From contig NZ_CP023540.1 in NCBI RefSeq assembly GCF_003692615.1, positions 1 through 64,000 of the forward strand: a stretch of 64,000 nucleotides of DNA, in the 5' to 3' direction. The notes under the pieces were generated by a model. It was not told the DNA's origin, searched no databases, and worked only from the letters and a program-made list of their open reading frames with translations. Of the stretch, positions 18,475 through 28,234 are shown one piece after another (positions within the stretch are counted from its first letter, which is position 1; each line of letters begins with the position of its first letter). The stretch is from Chryseobacterium sp. 6424. GTDB lineage: Bacteria > Bacteroidota > Bacteroidia > Flavobacteriales > Weeksellaceae. A program made the translations under genes and the position numbers.

Positions 18475-20001
18475 TTATTTATTTAGACGAAGATTTTTAA
18501 TCATCTGGATATGCTCGTCATAGGTTGATTTCCTATCCGGGTATTTTTCAGTAAGGATGTGGTAGGCATTAATCGCTTTTGAATACAGTTTCTGCTCGGT
18601 GTACAGCCGGGCAAGCGTTTCGGTCATCAGGTGCGAGATATTGTCGCCTCTGTCTTTTACCACGAAATCCGTATCTTCTTTCAGTTTTGAAATCTTTGGT
18701 TCTTTTACGATAAACTCCTCGATGATCTTGGTCTTTTCTTCTTCTTTTGACAGTTTTTCATCAGTCTCATTTTTTTCGATCTTCAGCCACTTTTGCCATG
18801 TGTTTATGAAAGATGGAATATTGCTTTGCGCTGGGGCATCTACTGTAATTACCGGTTCAGCATGCTCCACTTCCGGCGTAATTTCGAGAGAGGCTACCTG
18901 TTGCGTAAAGAATGAAAGATTAAATACGGGCCGCTCTTCTGTCTTTTCCTCAACTTCAGTAGGGTGCGCAGCGTTCTTGTCTTCTGGTTTTTTTTCCTCA
19001 GCCGTTTTACCAATCAGCGCATCTGGCTGATGAGTTTCAACGTGCATCGGTTTCCATGTATGCGGGTTTTCTGGAAGAGGTGTGGCAGGTTCATCAGACG
19101 TTTCAGGAGTCGTTTTTTCTTCAGCACTTTCGGAAATGATGAATTCCTGTACGTTCTCAAAATTTGTTTCCGTTTGGTTCGCCGTTTTATCCTCAGACAC
19201 TTGGGGTTTTGCTTTTTTCGAAGCCTTCATCTTTGCCTCTACTTCGGCAATCAGGCGCTGCATCTCTTCTTCGTGTTTATTGCTTTTTACGGGCGCAGGC
19301 TGTACGGTTTGTATGGATTTTTGCACTGGCATCTTTACTTGAGGCAAGAAATCTGACGTGCCGTGGAAACTTACTTGGGCAGTATTTTCGGGTGTGATGG
19401 TTTCAATTACTGGTTCTTCAGGCTTTTCCGGAATATTTTCTGATGGAATTTCAGTTGCCTCAGTAACAACTACTTCTGGCTCAGCGCTTATTTGTATATC
19501 TTTTGGTTCATCATCTGTTTTTTCATTTGAAACAGGTTCGCTTTTCTGTACGACAAGGGTCCCACTTTCAAAAGTTGAAGACAGATCGAGTGCAGCATGT
19601 GTTTCTTCAAGAAAATCCTCTTCCCCTTCGAACAGAATACGGTTAAGTTCGCCATTGACATATACTGGTTCTGCCATTGGCTTTGGCTCCGCTACAACTT
19701 CCTGATAGATGCTTTCCGTAGTTTTAATACATTGATTTTCAGCACTTACGCTATCTTTTGGCTCCGAGTTTGTGCTCTTATTGATGAACTGATATAAAAT
19801 CTTTTTATCTGTAGTGTAAGCCGCCGTTTTTGATAATACTTCCTGATATTCTTCTATATTAAACCTTTGGGTTCCAAATAATTGCAATGCCCGCAGACTT
19901 TGTACGTATGGATGCTCTTTAAGAAGTGTCTGTAATAAAGTAAGATCTTCTTTAATGAAAGATTCTGGGTTTTTTACGAGTTGTGTAATTCTTGCGTTCA
20001 T
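18475..20001 (-). CDS. Uncharacterised protein with a C-terminal TPR-like segment
   Basis: The start at 20001 (MNARITQLVKNPES) directly follows the lptE stop and fits better than an upstream ATG inside lptE. The product has 508 residues in three parts: a helical N-terminus (about 1-80), a long acidic Pro/Glu/Thr/Lys-rich segment (about 85-420) that is low-complexity and likely disordered, and a C-terminal TPR-like helix pair (LARLYTEQKLYSKAINAYHIL). There is no signal peptide. The gene regularly follows lptE in Flavobacteriia from memory, but I know of no assigned function. Confidence 0.7.
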   Translation of the reverse strand: MNARITQLVKNPESFIKEDLTLLQTLLKEHPYVQSLRALQLFGTQRFNIEEYQEVLSKTAAYTTDKKILYQFINKSTNSEPKDSVSAENQCIKTTESIYQEVVAEPKPMAEPVYVNGELNRILFEGEEDFLEETHAALDLSSTFESGTLVVQKSEPVSNEKTDDEPKDIQISAEPEVVVTEATEIPSENIPEKPEEPVIETITPENTAQVSFHGTSDFLPQVKMPVQKSIQTVQPAPVKSNKHEEEMQRLIAEVEAKMKASKKAKPQVSEDKTANQTETNFENVQEFIISESAEEKTTPETSDEPATPLPENPHTWKPMHVETHQPDALIGKTAEEKKPEDKNAAHPTEVEEKTEERPVFNLSFFTQQVASLEITPEVEHAEPVITVDAPAQSNIPSFINTWQKWLKIEKNETDEKLSKEEEKTKIIEEFIVKEPKISKLKEDTDFVVKDRGDNISHLMTETLARLYTEQKLYSKAINAYHILTEKYPDRKSTYDEHIQMIKNLRLNK

Positions 20002-20002
20002 G

Positions 20003-20542
20003 TTACCAGTTGGCGACAATGTCATTAAAAATTTTATTGATGATGCGTTCGTTCACGACTTTCACCTGGGTAGCTTCGATGGCGTTGATGTCCAGATTAC
20101 TACTGAAAACAGCTTCATCGGAATAAGTACGGTCAAAGCTTTTTTCAGGTTCAATTTTGTTTTCGTAATGTACTTTAACTGTGATAGTTAACTTGTTTTG
20201 TGCTGCCTGAATATTACCGCCCGGTGCATTTACAGCTGATGAAATGGTAGTAGGCGTGATTGAATAATCAGTAATTTCCCCTTCAATAAGCACATCCGGA
20301 TCGGTTGTAGTACCTTTTAGTGTAGTACGCTGTAGAAAACGATTTTGGATATCGATAGAAAACTGCTGAGAAAGATTGGGGTTCATCAGCGCTGCGTTGT
20401 TGGGAAATTCACGTATTAAGATGGTTTTCGTATCGGCACTTAACGAAGACAGTGTAAATGAATAGCACGACTGTACGGCAACCAAAAGTAAGGGCAGTAA
20501 CCACCAAAAATTTTTTCTATAGGTAGATAACGGATGTTTCAT
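20003..20542 (-). CDS. lptE: LPS-assembly lipoprotein LptE (Bacteroidota type)
   Basis: A 179-residue lipoprotein with a basic N-terminus, a hydrophobic stretch and a lipobox ending at Cys26 (VAVQSC). The mature region starts YSFTLSSLSADTKTILIREFPN, typical of Bacteroidota LptE/LptE-like proteins, where the protein plugs the LptD barrel that delivers LPS to the outer surface. It lies 1 base downstream of the sigma-54 activator, so it is in the miaB-activator-lptE operon. Confidence 0.85.
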   Translation of the reverse strand: MKHPLSTYRKNFWWLLPLLLVAVQSCYSFTLSSLSADTKTILIREFPNNAALMNPNLSQQFSIDIQNRFLQRTTLKGTTTDPDVLIEGEITDYSITPTTISSAVNAPGGNIQAAQNKLTITVKVHYENKIEPEKSFDRTYSDEAVFSSNLDINAIEATQVKVVNERIINKIFNDIVANW

Positions 20543-20543
20543 A

Positions 20544-21827
20544 TTAATCTTCCAGATTATACTGCTTTATTTTTCTATAAAGTGTTCTTTGCGAAATGCC
20601 AAGTTCATCTGCGGCCTTATTTCTTCGGCCGTTATATTTTTCAAGGGCTTTAACAATAAGTTCGCGTTCGTTATTTTGTAGTGATAAAGAGTCTTGCTTG
20701 GTTTCTTCAATTTCAATATCCTCTACATCACCATACCGGTCATCCCGGTCATTGTTGGTGTTATTAGCCTGATAGTTAGGGCTGTTGCTGTTTTCGAAAT
20801 AAAGCAAAGAATTGGGATTCTGTACCTGTGATTCCGGGGTAAATACGCGGTTAATCAGGTTTTTCTCATGATGACTGAAGTCGCTGTTCCCTCTGTTCTT
20901 TATGAGCTCGGAAGTAAGTGATTTTAAATCATTTAAGTCATTCCGCATATCGAAGAGGATTTTATACATAATTTCTCTTTCAGACCCAAAATCGCTGTTG
21001 CTACTGCCCGAATTATTGCGCTGAACAACCGCTGGCAGATGGGCATTCATGGGAATGTACTCCGCCAATTTGGCTGCATTGACGTTCCTGATCTGTTCCA
21101 CCACCGTCATTTGCTCCACAAGGTTTCGCAATTGCCGTACATTTCCCGGGAACGGATAGTTTTCAAGATAATGTACCGCTTCTTCATTCAACTGAAGCTC
21201 CGGCATTCGGTACTTGTCTGCGAAATCAACCGCAAACTTCCTGAATAACAGGTGGATGTCGCCTTTTCTGTCACGCAACGGCGGCATGTCAATTTGTACG
21301 GTATTCAGTCGATAATATAGATCTTCACGAAACCTTCCGTCCTCAATGGCGCTCAGCATATTTACGTTGGTAGCGGCAACAATTCTGACGTCGGTCTTTT
21401 GAATTTGGGAAGAACCTACTTTCATGAACTCACCACTTTCAAGTACCCTTAGCAACCTTACCTGAGTCTGAAGCGGTAGCTCGCCCACCTCATCCAGGAA
21501 GATTGTTCCGCCGTCGGCAACCTCAAAATATCCTTTTCGGGTAGAAGTGGCACCGGTGAAAGCTCCTTTTTCATGTCCGAAAAGTTCAGAGTCTATAGTT
21601 CCTTCCGGGATGGCACCACAGTTCACAACGATGTACGGCTGGTGTTTTCGGCGGGATTCGCTGTGGATAATTTTAGGTATAAACTCTTTCCCCACACCAG
21701 ATTCGCCTATCACCAATACTGAAATATCGGTTGGGGCCACCTGTATAGACTTTTCAAGTGCACGGTTCAGCGCCGGATAATTTCCGATGATGCCAAAGCG
21801 CGTTTTTATTGATTGTAAATCGGTCAT
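20544..21827 (-). CDS. Sigma-54-dependent transcriptional activator without receiver domain
   Basis: A 427-residue AAA+ activator. Walker A GESGVGKE (41-48), the sigma-54 loop GAFTGA (88-93), Walker B FLDEVGELPLQTQ and the sensor residues are intact. A Fis-type helix-turn-helix ends the chain (GRRNKAADELGISQRTLYRK). The AAA+ domain starts almost at residue 1, so no phosphorylation or ligand domain is present and activity must be controlled by level or another partner. About 130 residues between the AAA+ and DNA-binding parts are Asn/Ser/Asp-rich linker. It lies between miaB and lptE. Its target promoters are not evident in the window. Confidence 0.93.
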   Translation of the reverse strand: MTDLQSIKTRFGIIGNYPALNRALEKSIQVAPTDISVLVIGESGVGKEFIPKIIHSESRRKHQPYIVVNCGAIPEGTIDSELFGHEKGAFTGATSTRKGYFEVADGGTIFLDEVGELPLQTQVRLLRVLESGEFMKVGSSQIQKTDVRIVAATNVNMLSAIEDGRFREDLYYRLNTVQIDMPPLRDRKGDIHLLFRKFAVDFADKYRMPELQLNEEAVHYLENYPFPGNVRQLRNLVEQMTVVEQIRNVNAAKLAEYIPMNAHLPAVVQRNNSGSSNSDFGSEREIMYKILFDMRNDLNDLKSLTSELIKNRGNSDFSHHEKNLINRVFTPESQVQNPNSLLYFENSNSPNYQANNTNNDRDDRYGDVEDIEIEETKQDSLSLQNNERELIVKALEKYNGRRNKAADELGISQRTLYRKIKQYNLED

Positions 21828-21849
21828 GTTTTACGTCAGTTAATGGTGA

Positions 21850-23307
21850 TTAGTTTACCGCAACGGATATTTCCGCGGCAGCGGTTCCTAAGAGTGTGCC
21901 CTGGGTATTGCCGTGCACGAAAACGGGGATCACATCGCCAATCTTTTGTCCTGGTTTCTTATCGAAAACACAAACAGCATTTTGGGAATTGCGGCCTTTC
22001 CATTGGTTTTCATCTTTTTTGGAGGTGCCTTCTATCAATATTTCATGGATTTTGCCTACGTAACCCGACATTCTTTTACGTGAAAGCTCTCCCTGAAGCG
22101 CGATCACTTCAGCAAGGCGGCGCTGTTTTACATCTGCCGGTACATCATCCTCCATTTTTTTATGAGCGGGTGTGCCAGGTCTTTCAGAATAGGCAAACAT
22201 ATAACCGTAGTCATACTCAACTTCTTTCATTAGCGAAAGCGTGAGTTGGTGATCCTCCTCCGTCTCTCCACAGAAACCTACGATCATATCCTGTGAAAAA
22301 GCAATATCCGGAACGATGGCTTTGGCTTTTCGGATGAGCTCTAAATATTCTTCGCGCGTGTGTTGACGGTTCATTTTTTCGAGCATCCGGTCGCTGCCGC
22401 TTTGCACAGGTAAATGAACGTACTTGCAAATATTTTCATAACGTGCCATCATTTCAAAAACATCAGTGGTCATATCGTGCGGGTTAGAGGTAGAAAAACG
22501 GATCCGCATCTGTGGAACGGCCTGGGCTACCATTTCTAGGAGTTGGGCAAAGCGCACCGCCGTTGACTTCTGCATCTCCGTGGCATTTTTGAAGTCTTTT
22601 TTGGCGCCACCACCGTACCAAAGGTATGAATCTACATTTTGCCCAAGCAAGGTAATCTCTTTATAGCCGCTTTCCCATAAAGTGCGGCATTCTTCGATGA
22701 TGCTGTGGGGATCGCGACTACGCTCGCGGCCACGGGTAAAAGGAACCACACAGAACGTACACATGTTGTCGCAGCCACGGGTAATGGTAACGAAGGCGGT
22801 CACCCCATTGCCGCCCAGACGTACCGGGTTGATGTCTGCATACGTTTCGTCTTTTGACAGGATAACGTTAATCGCGTCGCGGCCACCATCGGTTTCTTTT
22901 AAAAGGTTGGGCAAATCCCTGTAAGCGTCTGGTCCTACCACTAGATCTACCAACTGTTCTTCTTCAAGAAATTTGGTCTTGAGCCGTTCCGCCATACAAC
23001 CCAGTACCCCCACGGTAAGTCCTGGTTTCTCTTTTTTAAGGTTTTTGAACTGTGAAAGGCGCATACGAACTGTTTGTTCTGCTTTCTCCCGGATGGAGCA
23101 GGTGTTAAGCAAAATAAGATCGGCCTCTTCCTGTTTAAGGGTCGTATTATAACCCTGCTCACTAAGGATGGAAGCTACGATTTCTGAATCTGAAAAATTC
23201 ATCTGGCAACCATAACTCTCCAGGAACAGTTTTCGTGAGTTCTGCGGCTTTTCAGCAATAGCAAAGGCTTCTCCCTGCTTGCTTTCGTCTATATATTTTT
23301 CTTGCAC
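21850..23307 (-). CDS. miaB: tRNA-2-methylthio-N6-dimethylallyladenosine synthase
   Basis: A 485-residue radical-SAM methylthiotransferase that adds a 2-methylthio group to i6A37 of tRNAs reading UNN codons. The N-terminal auxiliary cluster cysteines are in [21 protein letters not shown] and LGCMAER. The radical-SAM triad is in [25 protein letters not shown] domain ends the protein ([12 protein letters not shown] onward). It heads an operon with the sigma-54 activator and lptE, and has a consensus -7 element at 23357-23364. Confidence 0.97.
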   Translation of the reverse strand: MQEKYIDESKQGEAFAIAEKPQNSRKLFLESYGCQMNFSDSEIVASILSEQGYNTTLKQEEADLILLNTCSIREKAEQTVRMRLSQFKNLKKEKPGLTVGVLGCMAERLKTKFLEEEQLVDLVVGPDAYRDLPNLLKETDGGRDAINVILSKDETYADINPVRLGGNGVTAFVTITRGCDNMCTFCVVPFTRGRERSRDPHSIIEECRTLWESGYKEITLLGQNVDSYLWYGGGAKKDFKNATEMQKSTAVRFAQLLEMVAQAVPQMRIRFSTSNPHDMTTDVFEMMARYENICKYVHLPVQSGSDRMLEKMNRQHTREEYLELIRKAKAIVPDIAFSQDMIVGFCGETEEDHQLTLSLMKEVEYDYGYMFAYSERPGTPAHKKMEDDVPADVKQRRLAEVIALQGELSRKRMSGYVGKIHEILIEGTSKKDENQWKGRNSQNAVCVFDKKPGQKIGDVIPVFVHGNTQGTLLGTAAAEISVAVN

Positions 23308-23356
23308 GTGATAAAAGGTTGGATAGAAAGCCTGGGCTTCCTAAAAGTTTATGGTG

Positions 23357-23364
23357 CAAAGATA
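23357..23364 (-). promoter_or_regulatory. -7 promoter element of miaB
   Basis: TATCTTTGCA on the minus strand, 49 bases upstream of the miaB ATG, is the commonest form of the Bacteroidota -7 element. A TTG lies 13 bases upstream, closer than the 19 seen at other promoters here. Confidence 0.65.
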
Positions 23365-23437
23365 CGTATTTCTATGACAAAATGGCAGTAGGATAAAAAT
23401 ATCTTAACGCTAATACAAGGTAGATCGGGGCATGGTT

Positions 23438-23920
23438 TTAAATATCAAAAACCTCAGTGATAAAATTGATTTTTTGCCGAACCCTTGATTCAATGGGCAT
23501 TCCGTTGCAAGTGGCTGGATTCCATTTTACATTCATTTGGCGAAGCGTCAATTCTATATCGCGTCTCAGCAGGTGACCGTTAGGGACTTCAGGTTTCAGT
23601 TCGAAGTTCTTAATCCTTCCTGTTTTATCCACGGTAAAATGAAGTTCAAACGTACCGTTCACGGAGTATAAAGCCGTATCCAAATAGCCTTTCATATTCA
23701 GTAACAAGGTGTCCTTAAAGCCATTTTCACCTCGCGGATACTGTGCGTAGGTGGGATTTTCACATTTCAGACGGTAAAACTCCATCGGATTGCTGAAGTC
23801 GTACGCAATGGCTACACGGCCGACTTCTTTGTTGTTTTCCGTAATATCGTTATCATCGATGAGGTACTGTGCCTGCAAAAAGCTGCAAGAAAACAGTAAT
23901 GACAGAAGTAACTTTTTCAT
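23438..23920 (-). CDS. Secreted TonB_C-like protein of unknown function
   Basis: A 160-residue protein with a signal peptide (about 1-17). The C-terminal half, with GTFELHFTVDKTGRIKNFELK, looks like the TonB C-terminal fold, which in Bacteroidota is common in small periplasmic proteins that are not true energy transducers. There is no membrane anchor or Pro-rich linker, so it is not a complete TonB. Both neighbours are on the same strand with gaps of 51 and 130 bases. No partner is evident. Confidence 0.65.
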   Translation of the reverse strand: MKKLLLSLLFSCSFLQAQYLIDDNDITENNKEVGRVAIAYDFSNPMEFYRLKCENPTYAQYPRGENGFKDTLLLNMKGYLDTALYSVNGTFELHFTVDKTGRIKNFELKPEVPNGHLLRRDIELTLRQMNVKWNPATCNGMPIESRVRQKINFITEVFDI

Positions 23921-23971
23921 TGCTTTAAAATTTAATTAAAGTTACGTTTTTTTGGATGTTCTGCCTACGTT

Positions 23972-25171
23972 TTACAAAACTTCGATTTGGTTTTTAAGTA
24001 GGTCTTCAAATTCATCGCGGCGGCGGATCAACTGTGCCTTGCCATCCAGAAAAAGGACCTCCGCAGGCTTCAGGCGCGAGTTGAAGTTTGAGCTCATTTC
24101 AAAACCATAAGCGCCGGCATTGCGGAAAACTAGGATGTCGCCTTCCCGCGTTTCGTTAAGTTTGCGGTCCCAGGCAAATGTGTCGGTTTCGCAGATGTTC
24201 CCAACCACGGTGTAAATGCGTTCAGCGCCTTTCGGGTTTGACAGGTTTTCGATAATGTGGTAAGAATCGTAAAACATGGGCCGAATTAAATGGTTGAAGC
24301 CCGAATTTATGCCCGCAAAAACGGTGGCCGTCGTTTGTTTGATAACATTGGTCTTTACCAGGAGATTCCCACTTTTACTCACGAGATATTTCCCGGGCTC
24401 AAACCAAAGTTCAAATTTTTTGCCACTGGTCTTAGAGAATTCGGATAAGGCTTTTTCTACTTTTTTACCGAGTGTTTGTACATCCGTTTCTATGTCACCG
24501 TCCTGATAAGGTACCTTAAAGCCGCTGCCCATATCCAGATATTTCAGGTTCGGGAAGTGTTCGGCAAGTTCAAACATGATCTCTAGACCTTGCAGGAATA
24601 CATCAGGATCTTTAATTTCACTACCGGTATGCATATGAAGTCCCTCCACATTTAGGTTAGTGCTCTTCATTACCCGCTCGATATGGCGTAGCTGATGGAT
24701 TGAGATGCCAAATTTCGAGTCGATATGCCCTGTAGAGATTTTATAGTTTCCGCCAGCGAAAATATGTGGATTGATACGGATGAATATAGGGTAGGAGCCA
24801 CCGTGCTTATTCCCGAACTGTTCGAGGATTGAAATATTGTCGATGTTGATGTGTACGCCGTGCTGCATGGCTTCCTCAATCTCTGCCAAATCTACGCAGT
24901 TGGGCGTGAAGAGGATGTTTTTTGCCTCGAAACCTGCGCGCAAGCCAAGTTTCACTTCATTAATCGATACACAGTCGAGATTGCCACCGAGGTTTTTTAC
25001 ATATTTTAAGATATTGATGTTTGAAAGTGCTTTGCATGCATAGAAGAAACGGGTGCTCTTATGGAATGAGGAGGTGAGTTTTTCGTATTGTATTTTAATG
25101 GATTCCGCGTCGTACACGTAAGTAGGAGTCCCGAACTGCTCAGCGATTTTCAGTAGATCTTTGTTGGTCAT
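23972..25171 (-). CDS. lysA: Diaminopimelate decarboxylase
   Basis: I chose the ATG at 25171 (MTNKDLLKIAEQFGTPTYVY), giving 399 residues, over one 36 bases upstream. This PLP fold-III enzyme converts meso-diaminopimelate to lysine. Visible are the PLP lysine in FFYACKALSN (Lys47), the glycine-rich phosphate site LDMGSGFKVP, the substrate-binding FEPGKYLVS, and ICETDTFA with the partner-subunit cysteine. It has no lys-pathway neighbours. Confidence 0.95.
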   Translation of the reverse strand: MTNKDLLKIAEQFGTPTYVYDAESIKIQYEKLTSSFHKSTRFFYACKALSNINILKYVKNLGGNLDCVSINEVKLGLRAGFEAKNILFTPNCVDLAEIEEAMQHGVHINIDNISILEQFGNKHGGSYPIFIRINPHIFAGGNYKISTGHIDSKFGISIHQLRHIERVMKSTNLNVEGLHMHTGSEIKDPDVFLQGLEIMFELAEHFPNLKYLDMGSGFKVPYQDGDIETDVQTLGKKVEKALSEFSKTSGKKFELWFEPGKYLVSKSGNLLVKTNVIKQTTATVFAGINSGFNHLIRPMFYDSYHIIENLSNPKGAERIYTVVGNICETDTFAWDRKLNETREGDILVFRNAGAYGFEMSSNFNSRLKPAEVLFLDGKAQLIRRRDEFEDLLKNQIEVL

Positions 25172-25273
25172 TTTTTTATTGTTAGGCCAGATGGTTATAT
25201 TTAACAAGGCTGTAAAGGCATGTAAACGCCTGCCTCTTTTGGGGTGTAAAGGTAGGTAATTTCAGAAAAAATA

Positions 25274-26497
25274 TTATTTCGGAAGTTCCTGAATCTTGAA
25301 ATCTCCTCTTAAAAGTGCCAATTGCAGGTCATTTTTTAAATCGCCTGGGAACTTTTCTACCGGAATTTTCAGCGCTGAAAGTTTTTTCTGTGTGTTGATT
25401 TGGGTATGTAGTTCGTAAAACCCATAGGCGGTAAGCCGCCCGTTCTCAATCATTAGGAAGGATTTTTCACCCAGTGTTCTTCCGTCAGTAAGCCATAATT
25501 GGTACCGCCCCGCGAGCGAGATAAGACTTGTTAACTGTTGGGGATTTTGCAGATCTTGCCGGGATTTTATGAAATTCACCGCTTTTAGGCTTTGGGTAAA
25601 GGACTTGAATTTAAGCAGAGGTTTATGCAGTTTCTCGTGTGCTATTTTTTCTGTAATATAACGTTCATTTTTGTAGAAAAGTCCGTATGGGAGACTTTGT
25701 CTTTTGCGCAGACCCTTGGTTTCCATCATCAGACGTGCGAGTAAGTCATTACCTGTAAGTTCATACTGAATTTGCTCCGTCTCTTGCTGGATGCTTTCCC
25801 AACGCTTAAGTTTTGCATTAAATATATGCCGTGCCGCTTTGATGAGATCATCCACAAAATCGAAATAAATAATTTTGCCCTTAGCATTTTGAAGGTAAAG
25901 GATGCCTTTTTCGGCAGGTAGGTCCTGGGTGAGATTGCGTACTTTGTTCAAATAACTTTTGCCGTTGCTTTCTTCATGATGCTGCTGTATGATCTCTGAA
26001 TCTTTATCCTTAATCAGTAAAAGTTTGAAAAGATCGAGTGTCGCACGTGCGTCACCAGAAGCGCGGTGTTGGTCCACCAAAGGGATACCAAGCGATTTGA
26101 CGAGTTTCCCCAGCGAGTAGCTTTCGGCTTCCGGGATGAGTTTTTGCGCAAGCGGAATGGTATCTAATGTATGGCTTTTGAAGTCGTAACCCAAGCGTTT
26201 GAACTCCTGGCGCAGCATCCGGTAATCGAACTCGATATTGTGCCCGACTAAAATGCAGTTTTTGGTGATTTCAATAATTCTGCGGGCAATTTGGGGGAAT
26301 TTTGGCGCTGTTTGTACCATTTTTGGCGAAATATTCGTAAGTTTCTGTACAAACGGAGTGATTTCACTTTCGGGGTTCACCAAGGAGATGAACTGGTCGA
26401 CAATGGTATGGCCATCATATTTAAACACAGCAATTTCGATAATACTTTCTTTTCTGAAGCCTGCTCCGTTACTTTCTATATCAATTACTGCGTACAT
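25274..26497 (-). CDS. DnaQ-like 3'-5' exonuclease with degenerate GIY-YIG-like domain
   Basis: A 407-residue protein. The N-terminal 170 residues form a DEDDh exonuclease: DIESNG (Asp6, Glu8), GHNIEFDYRML and the HRASGDARAT block supply the metal-binding residues. A second domain starts at about 195 with KGILYLQNAKGKIIYF, where a UvrC/Cho-type GIY-YIG nuclease would read GxYYF...IYVGK. The YIG Gly and the following basic catalytic region are lost, although a Glu in LMMETKG is kept, so the second domain is probably not an active nuclease. Role in repair or proofreading is inferred from the family. Confidence 0.83.
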   Translation of the reverse strand: MYAVIDIESNGAGFRKESIIEIAVFKYDGHTIVDQFISLVNPESEITPFVQKLTNISPKMVQTAPKFPQIARRIIEITKNCILVGHNIEFDYRMLRQEFKRLGYDFKSHTLDTIPLAQKLIPEAESYSLGKLVKSLGIPLVDQHRASGDARATLDLFKLLLIKDKDSEIIQQHHEESNGKSYLNKVRNLTQDLPAEKGILYLQNAKGKIIYFDFVDDLIKAARHIFNAKLKRWESIQQETEQIQYELTGNDLLARLMMETKGLRKRQSLPYGLFYKNERYITEKIAHEKLHKPLLKFKSFTQSLKAVNFIKSRQDLQNPQQLTSLISLAGRYQLWLTDGRTLGEKSFLMIENGRLTAYGFYELHTQINTQKKLSALKIPVEKFPGDLKNDLQLALLRGDFKIQELPK

Positions 26498-26544
26498 TTT
26501 CTTCTGTTTCTGTCTTCTTTATTACTGCTGAATTGGGTGCAATT

Positions 26545-28071
26545 TTACTTTTTTCTGCCGCCTAATCCAAACATTCCCAGTACAAATTTTGCGCCCTCGC
26601 GTGCCAAAGTGGTGGTGAAGGTTCTGCCGGCGCGGGATTTCATGATGGTTTCGAAAAGGTCGGGTCCCTCTTTCGCGGGTTTGCGTTTCTCTGAAGTGGT
26701 GGTGTTCTGCGCTGCGCTTTCCATTCGGTTTGTCAACATTTCATAAGCAGACTCTTTGTTTAGTGGCTGTTCATATTTCCTTACTAAAGCAGAGCTTGAG
26801 GTAAGTGCGCTAAGTTCAGCATTTGTTAAAATATCCATCCTCGATTCCGGTGAAATCAGATAAGTATGAGCCAGCGGTGTCGGGATGCCTTTTTCATCAA
26901 GTGCGGTAATGAAAGCTTCGCCAATCCCAAGATTCTGGATGAGGTTCTCGGCATCATAAAAGCGGGTGACTGGGTAATTTTCAATGGCTTTGCTGATCTC
27001 TTTACGGTCTTTTGCGGTAAAGCCACGTAACGCATGCTGAATCTTCAGGCCGAGTTGTGAAAGCACAGCTTCTGGCACATCCCCCGGAAGCTGCGTGATG
27101 AAATAAATGCCCACACCTTTCGAACGGATGAGTTTCACCATTGTTTCTATCTGGTTCAGCAGGGCTTTGGTGGCTTCTTTAAAGATAAGATGTGCTTCAT
27201 CAATGAAAAGGACTAATTTGGGCTGACCAGAGTCGCCCTCTTCAGGAAACATCATGTATATTTCGGCAAAAAGCGAGAGCATAAACGTTGAAAAGAGGTG
27301 CGGTTTACTCTGGATGTTTGCCACCCTGAGGATATTTACGACTCCTTTGCCGTTTCTTTGCTGTAAAAGATCTTCTACATCGAAGCTGGGTTCACCGAAA
27401 AACTGTGTAGCACCCTGTTGTTCGAGGGCGACGATCGAACGCAAGATCGCCCCAAGCGAAGCGGTGGAAATCGCGCCATAGCTGGTTGCCAGATCTGCCT
27501 TGCCTTGCGGATTATCGGTAAGGTATTGCAGCACTTTCTTTAAATCATCAAGGTCGATGAGTGGCAGCCCTTTATCATCACAATATTTGAAAACAATGGA
27601 AATGATGCTTTGTTGGGTATCATTAAGTCCCAAAATCTTAGACAGCAGGACCGGCCCGAACTCCGTAACCGTTGCTCTCAATTTTACACCTTCGCCACCG
27701 GAAATCGTCATCAATTCCACCGGGAATGCTTGAGGCTGATACGGAAGTTTTGTCTTAGAATAACGTTCCGCAATATTTTGGCTTTGCTCGCCCGGTTGCG
27801 CAATCCCTGAGAAATCTCCTTTGATATCCAATACCAAAGAAGGGATTCCTTTATGTGAAAGCTGTTCTGCGAAGACCTGCACCGTTTTGGTTTTGCCGGT
27901 ACCTGTTGCGCCAGCAATCAGGCCGTGTCTGTTAATGGTTTTCAATGGGATATTGATGTTTACTTCAGGCATTACTTCACCCTCAAGCATGCCTTTCCCT
28001 AAGGTAATGTACTGGCCTTTGGGTTGGTATCTTGAACAAAATTCCTCGATAAACATGTTTCTGTCCGCCAT
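26545..28071 (-). CDS. HerA-like/DUF853 ATPase (YjgR type)
   Basis: A 508-residue P-loop ATPase. Walker A is in GATGTGKTKTVQ (about 51-62), DIKGDFSG follows, and Walker B is in LFIDEAHLIF near residue 290. The arginine-finger region and the C-terminal FVLGMFGLGGRKK match the DUF853 group that includes YjgR. These proteins resemble HerA/FtsK DNA-translocating ATPases, but the cellular task of this group is not settled. No NurA-type nuclease lies beside it. It is 47 bases upstream of the exonuclease on the same strand, so a functional link is possible. Confidence 0.88.
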   Translation of the reverse strand: MADRNMFIEEFCSRYQPKGQYITLGKGMLEGEVMPEVNINIPLKTINRHGLIAGATGTGKTKTVQVFAEQLSHKGIPSLVLDIKGDFSGIAQPGEQSQNIAERYSKTKLPYQPQAFPVELMTISGGEGVKLRATVTEFGPVLLSKILGLNDTQQSIISIVFKYCDDKGLPLIDLDDLKKVLQYLTDNPQGKADLATSYGAISTASLGAILRSIVALEQQGATQFFGEPSFDVEDLLQQRNGKGVVNILRVANIQSKPHLFSTFMLSLFAEIYMMFPEEGDSGQPKLVLFIDEAHLIFKEATKALLNQIETMVKLIRSKGVGIYFITQLPGDVPEAVLSQLGLKIQHALRGFTAKDRKEISKAIENYPVTRFYDAENLIQNLGIGEAFITALDEKGIPTPLAHTYLISPESRMDILTNAELSALTSSSALVRKYEQPLNKESAYEMLTNRMESAAQNTTTSEKRKPAKEGPDLFETIMKSRAGRTFTTTLAREGAKFVLGMFGLGGRKK

Positions 28072-28234
28072 TATTTTTTTAGTAAATATAAGAATATCAG
28101 ATAAAATTTACCCTGTGCAAGGAAAACCTTATGCTTAAAGAAGGTTATTCTTGCAGTGTGGCGGTTGATAGTGGCATTTTTAGTAGCTTTGTTTGGTTTT
28201 AAAAATACCGGCTGCAATTGCCGGTGATGAATAG

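Noticed and set aside
18599..19797. Several overlapping plus-strand ORFs of 66-143 codons opposite the gene at 18475-20001
   Set aside because: They lie antisense to a Ser/Glu/Pro/Thr-rich coding stretch whose codons create long open frames on the other strand; products are low-complexity Ser/Phe-rich and lack start signals.
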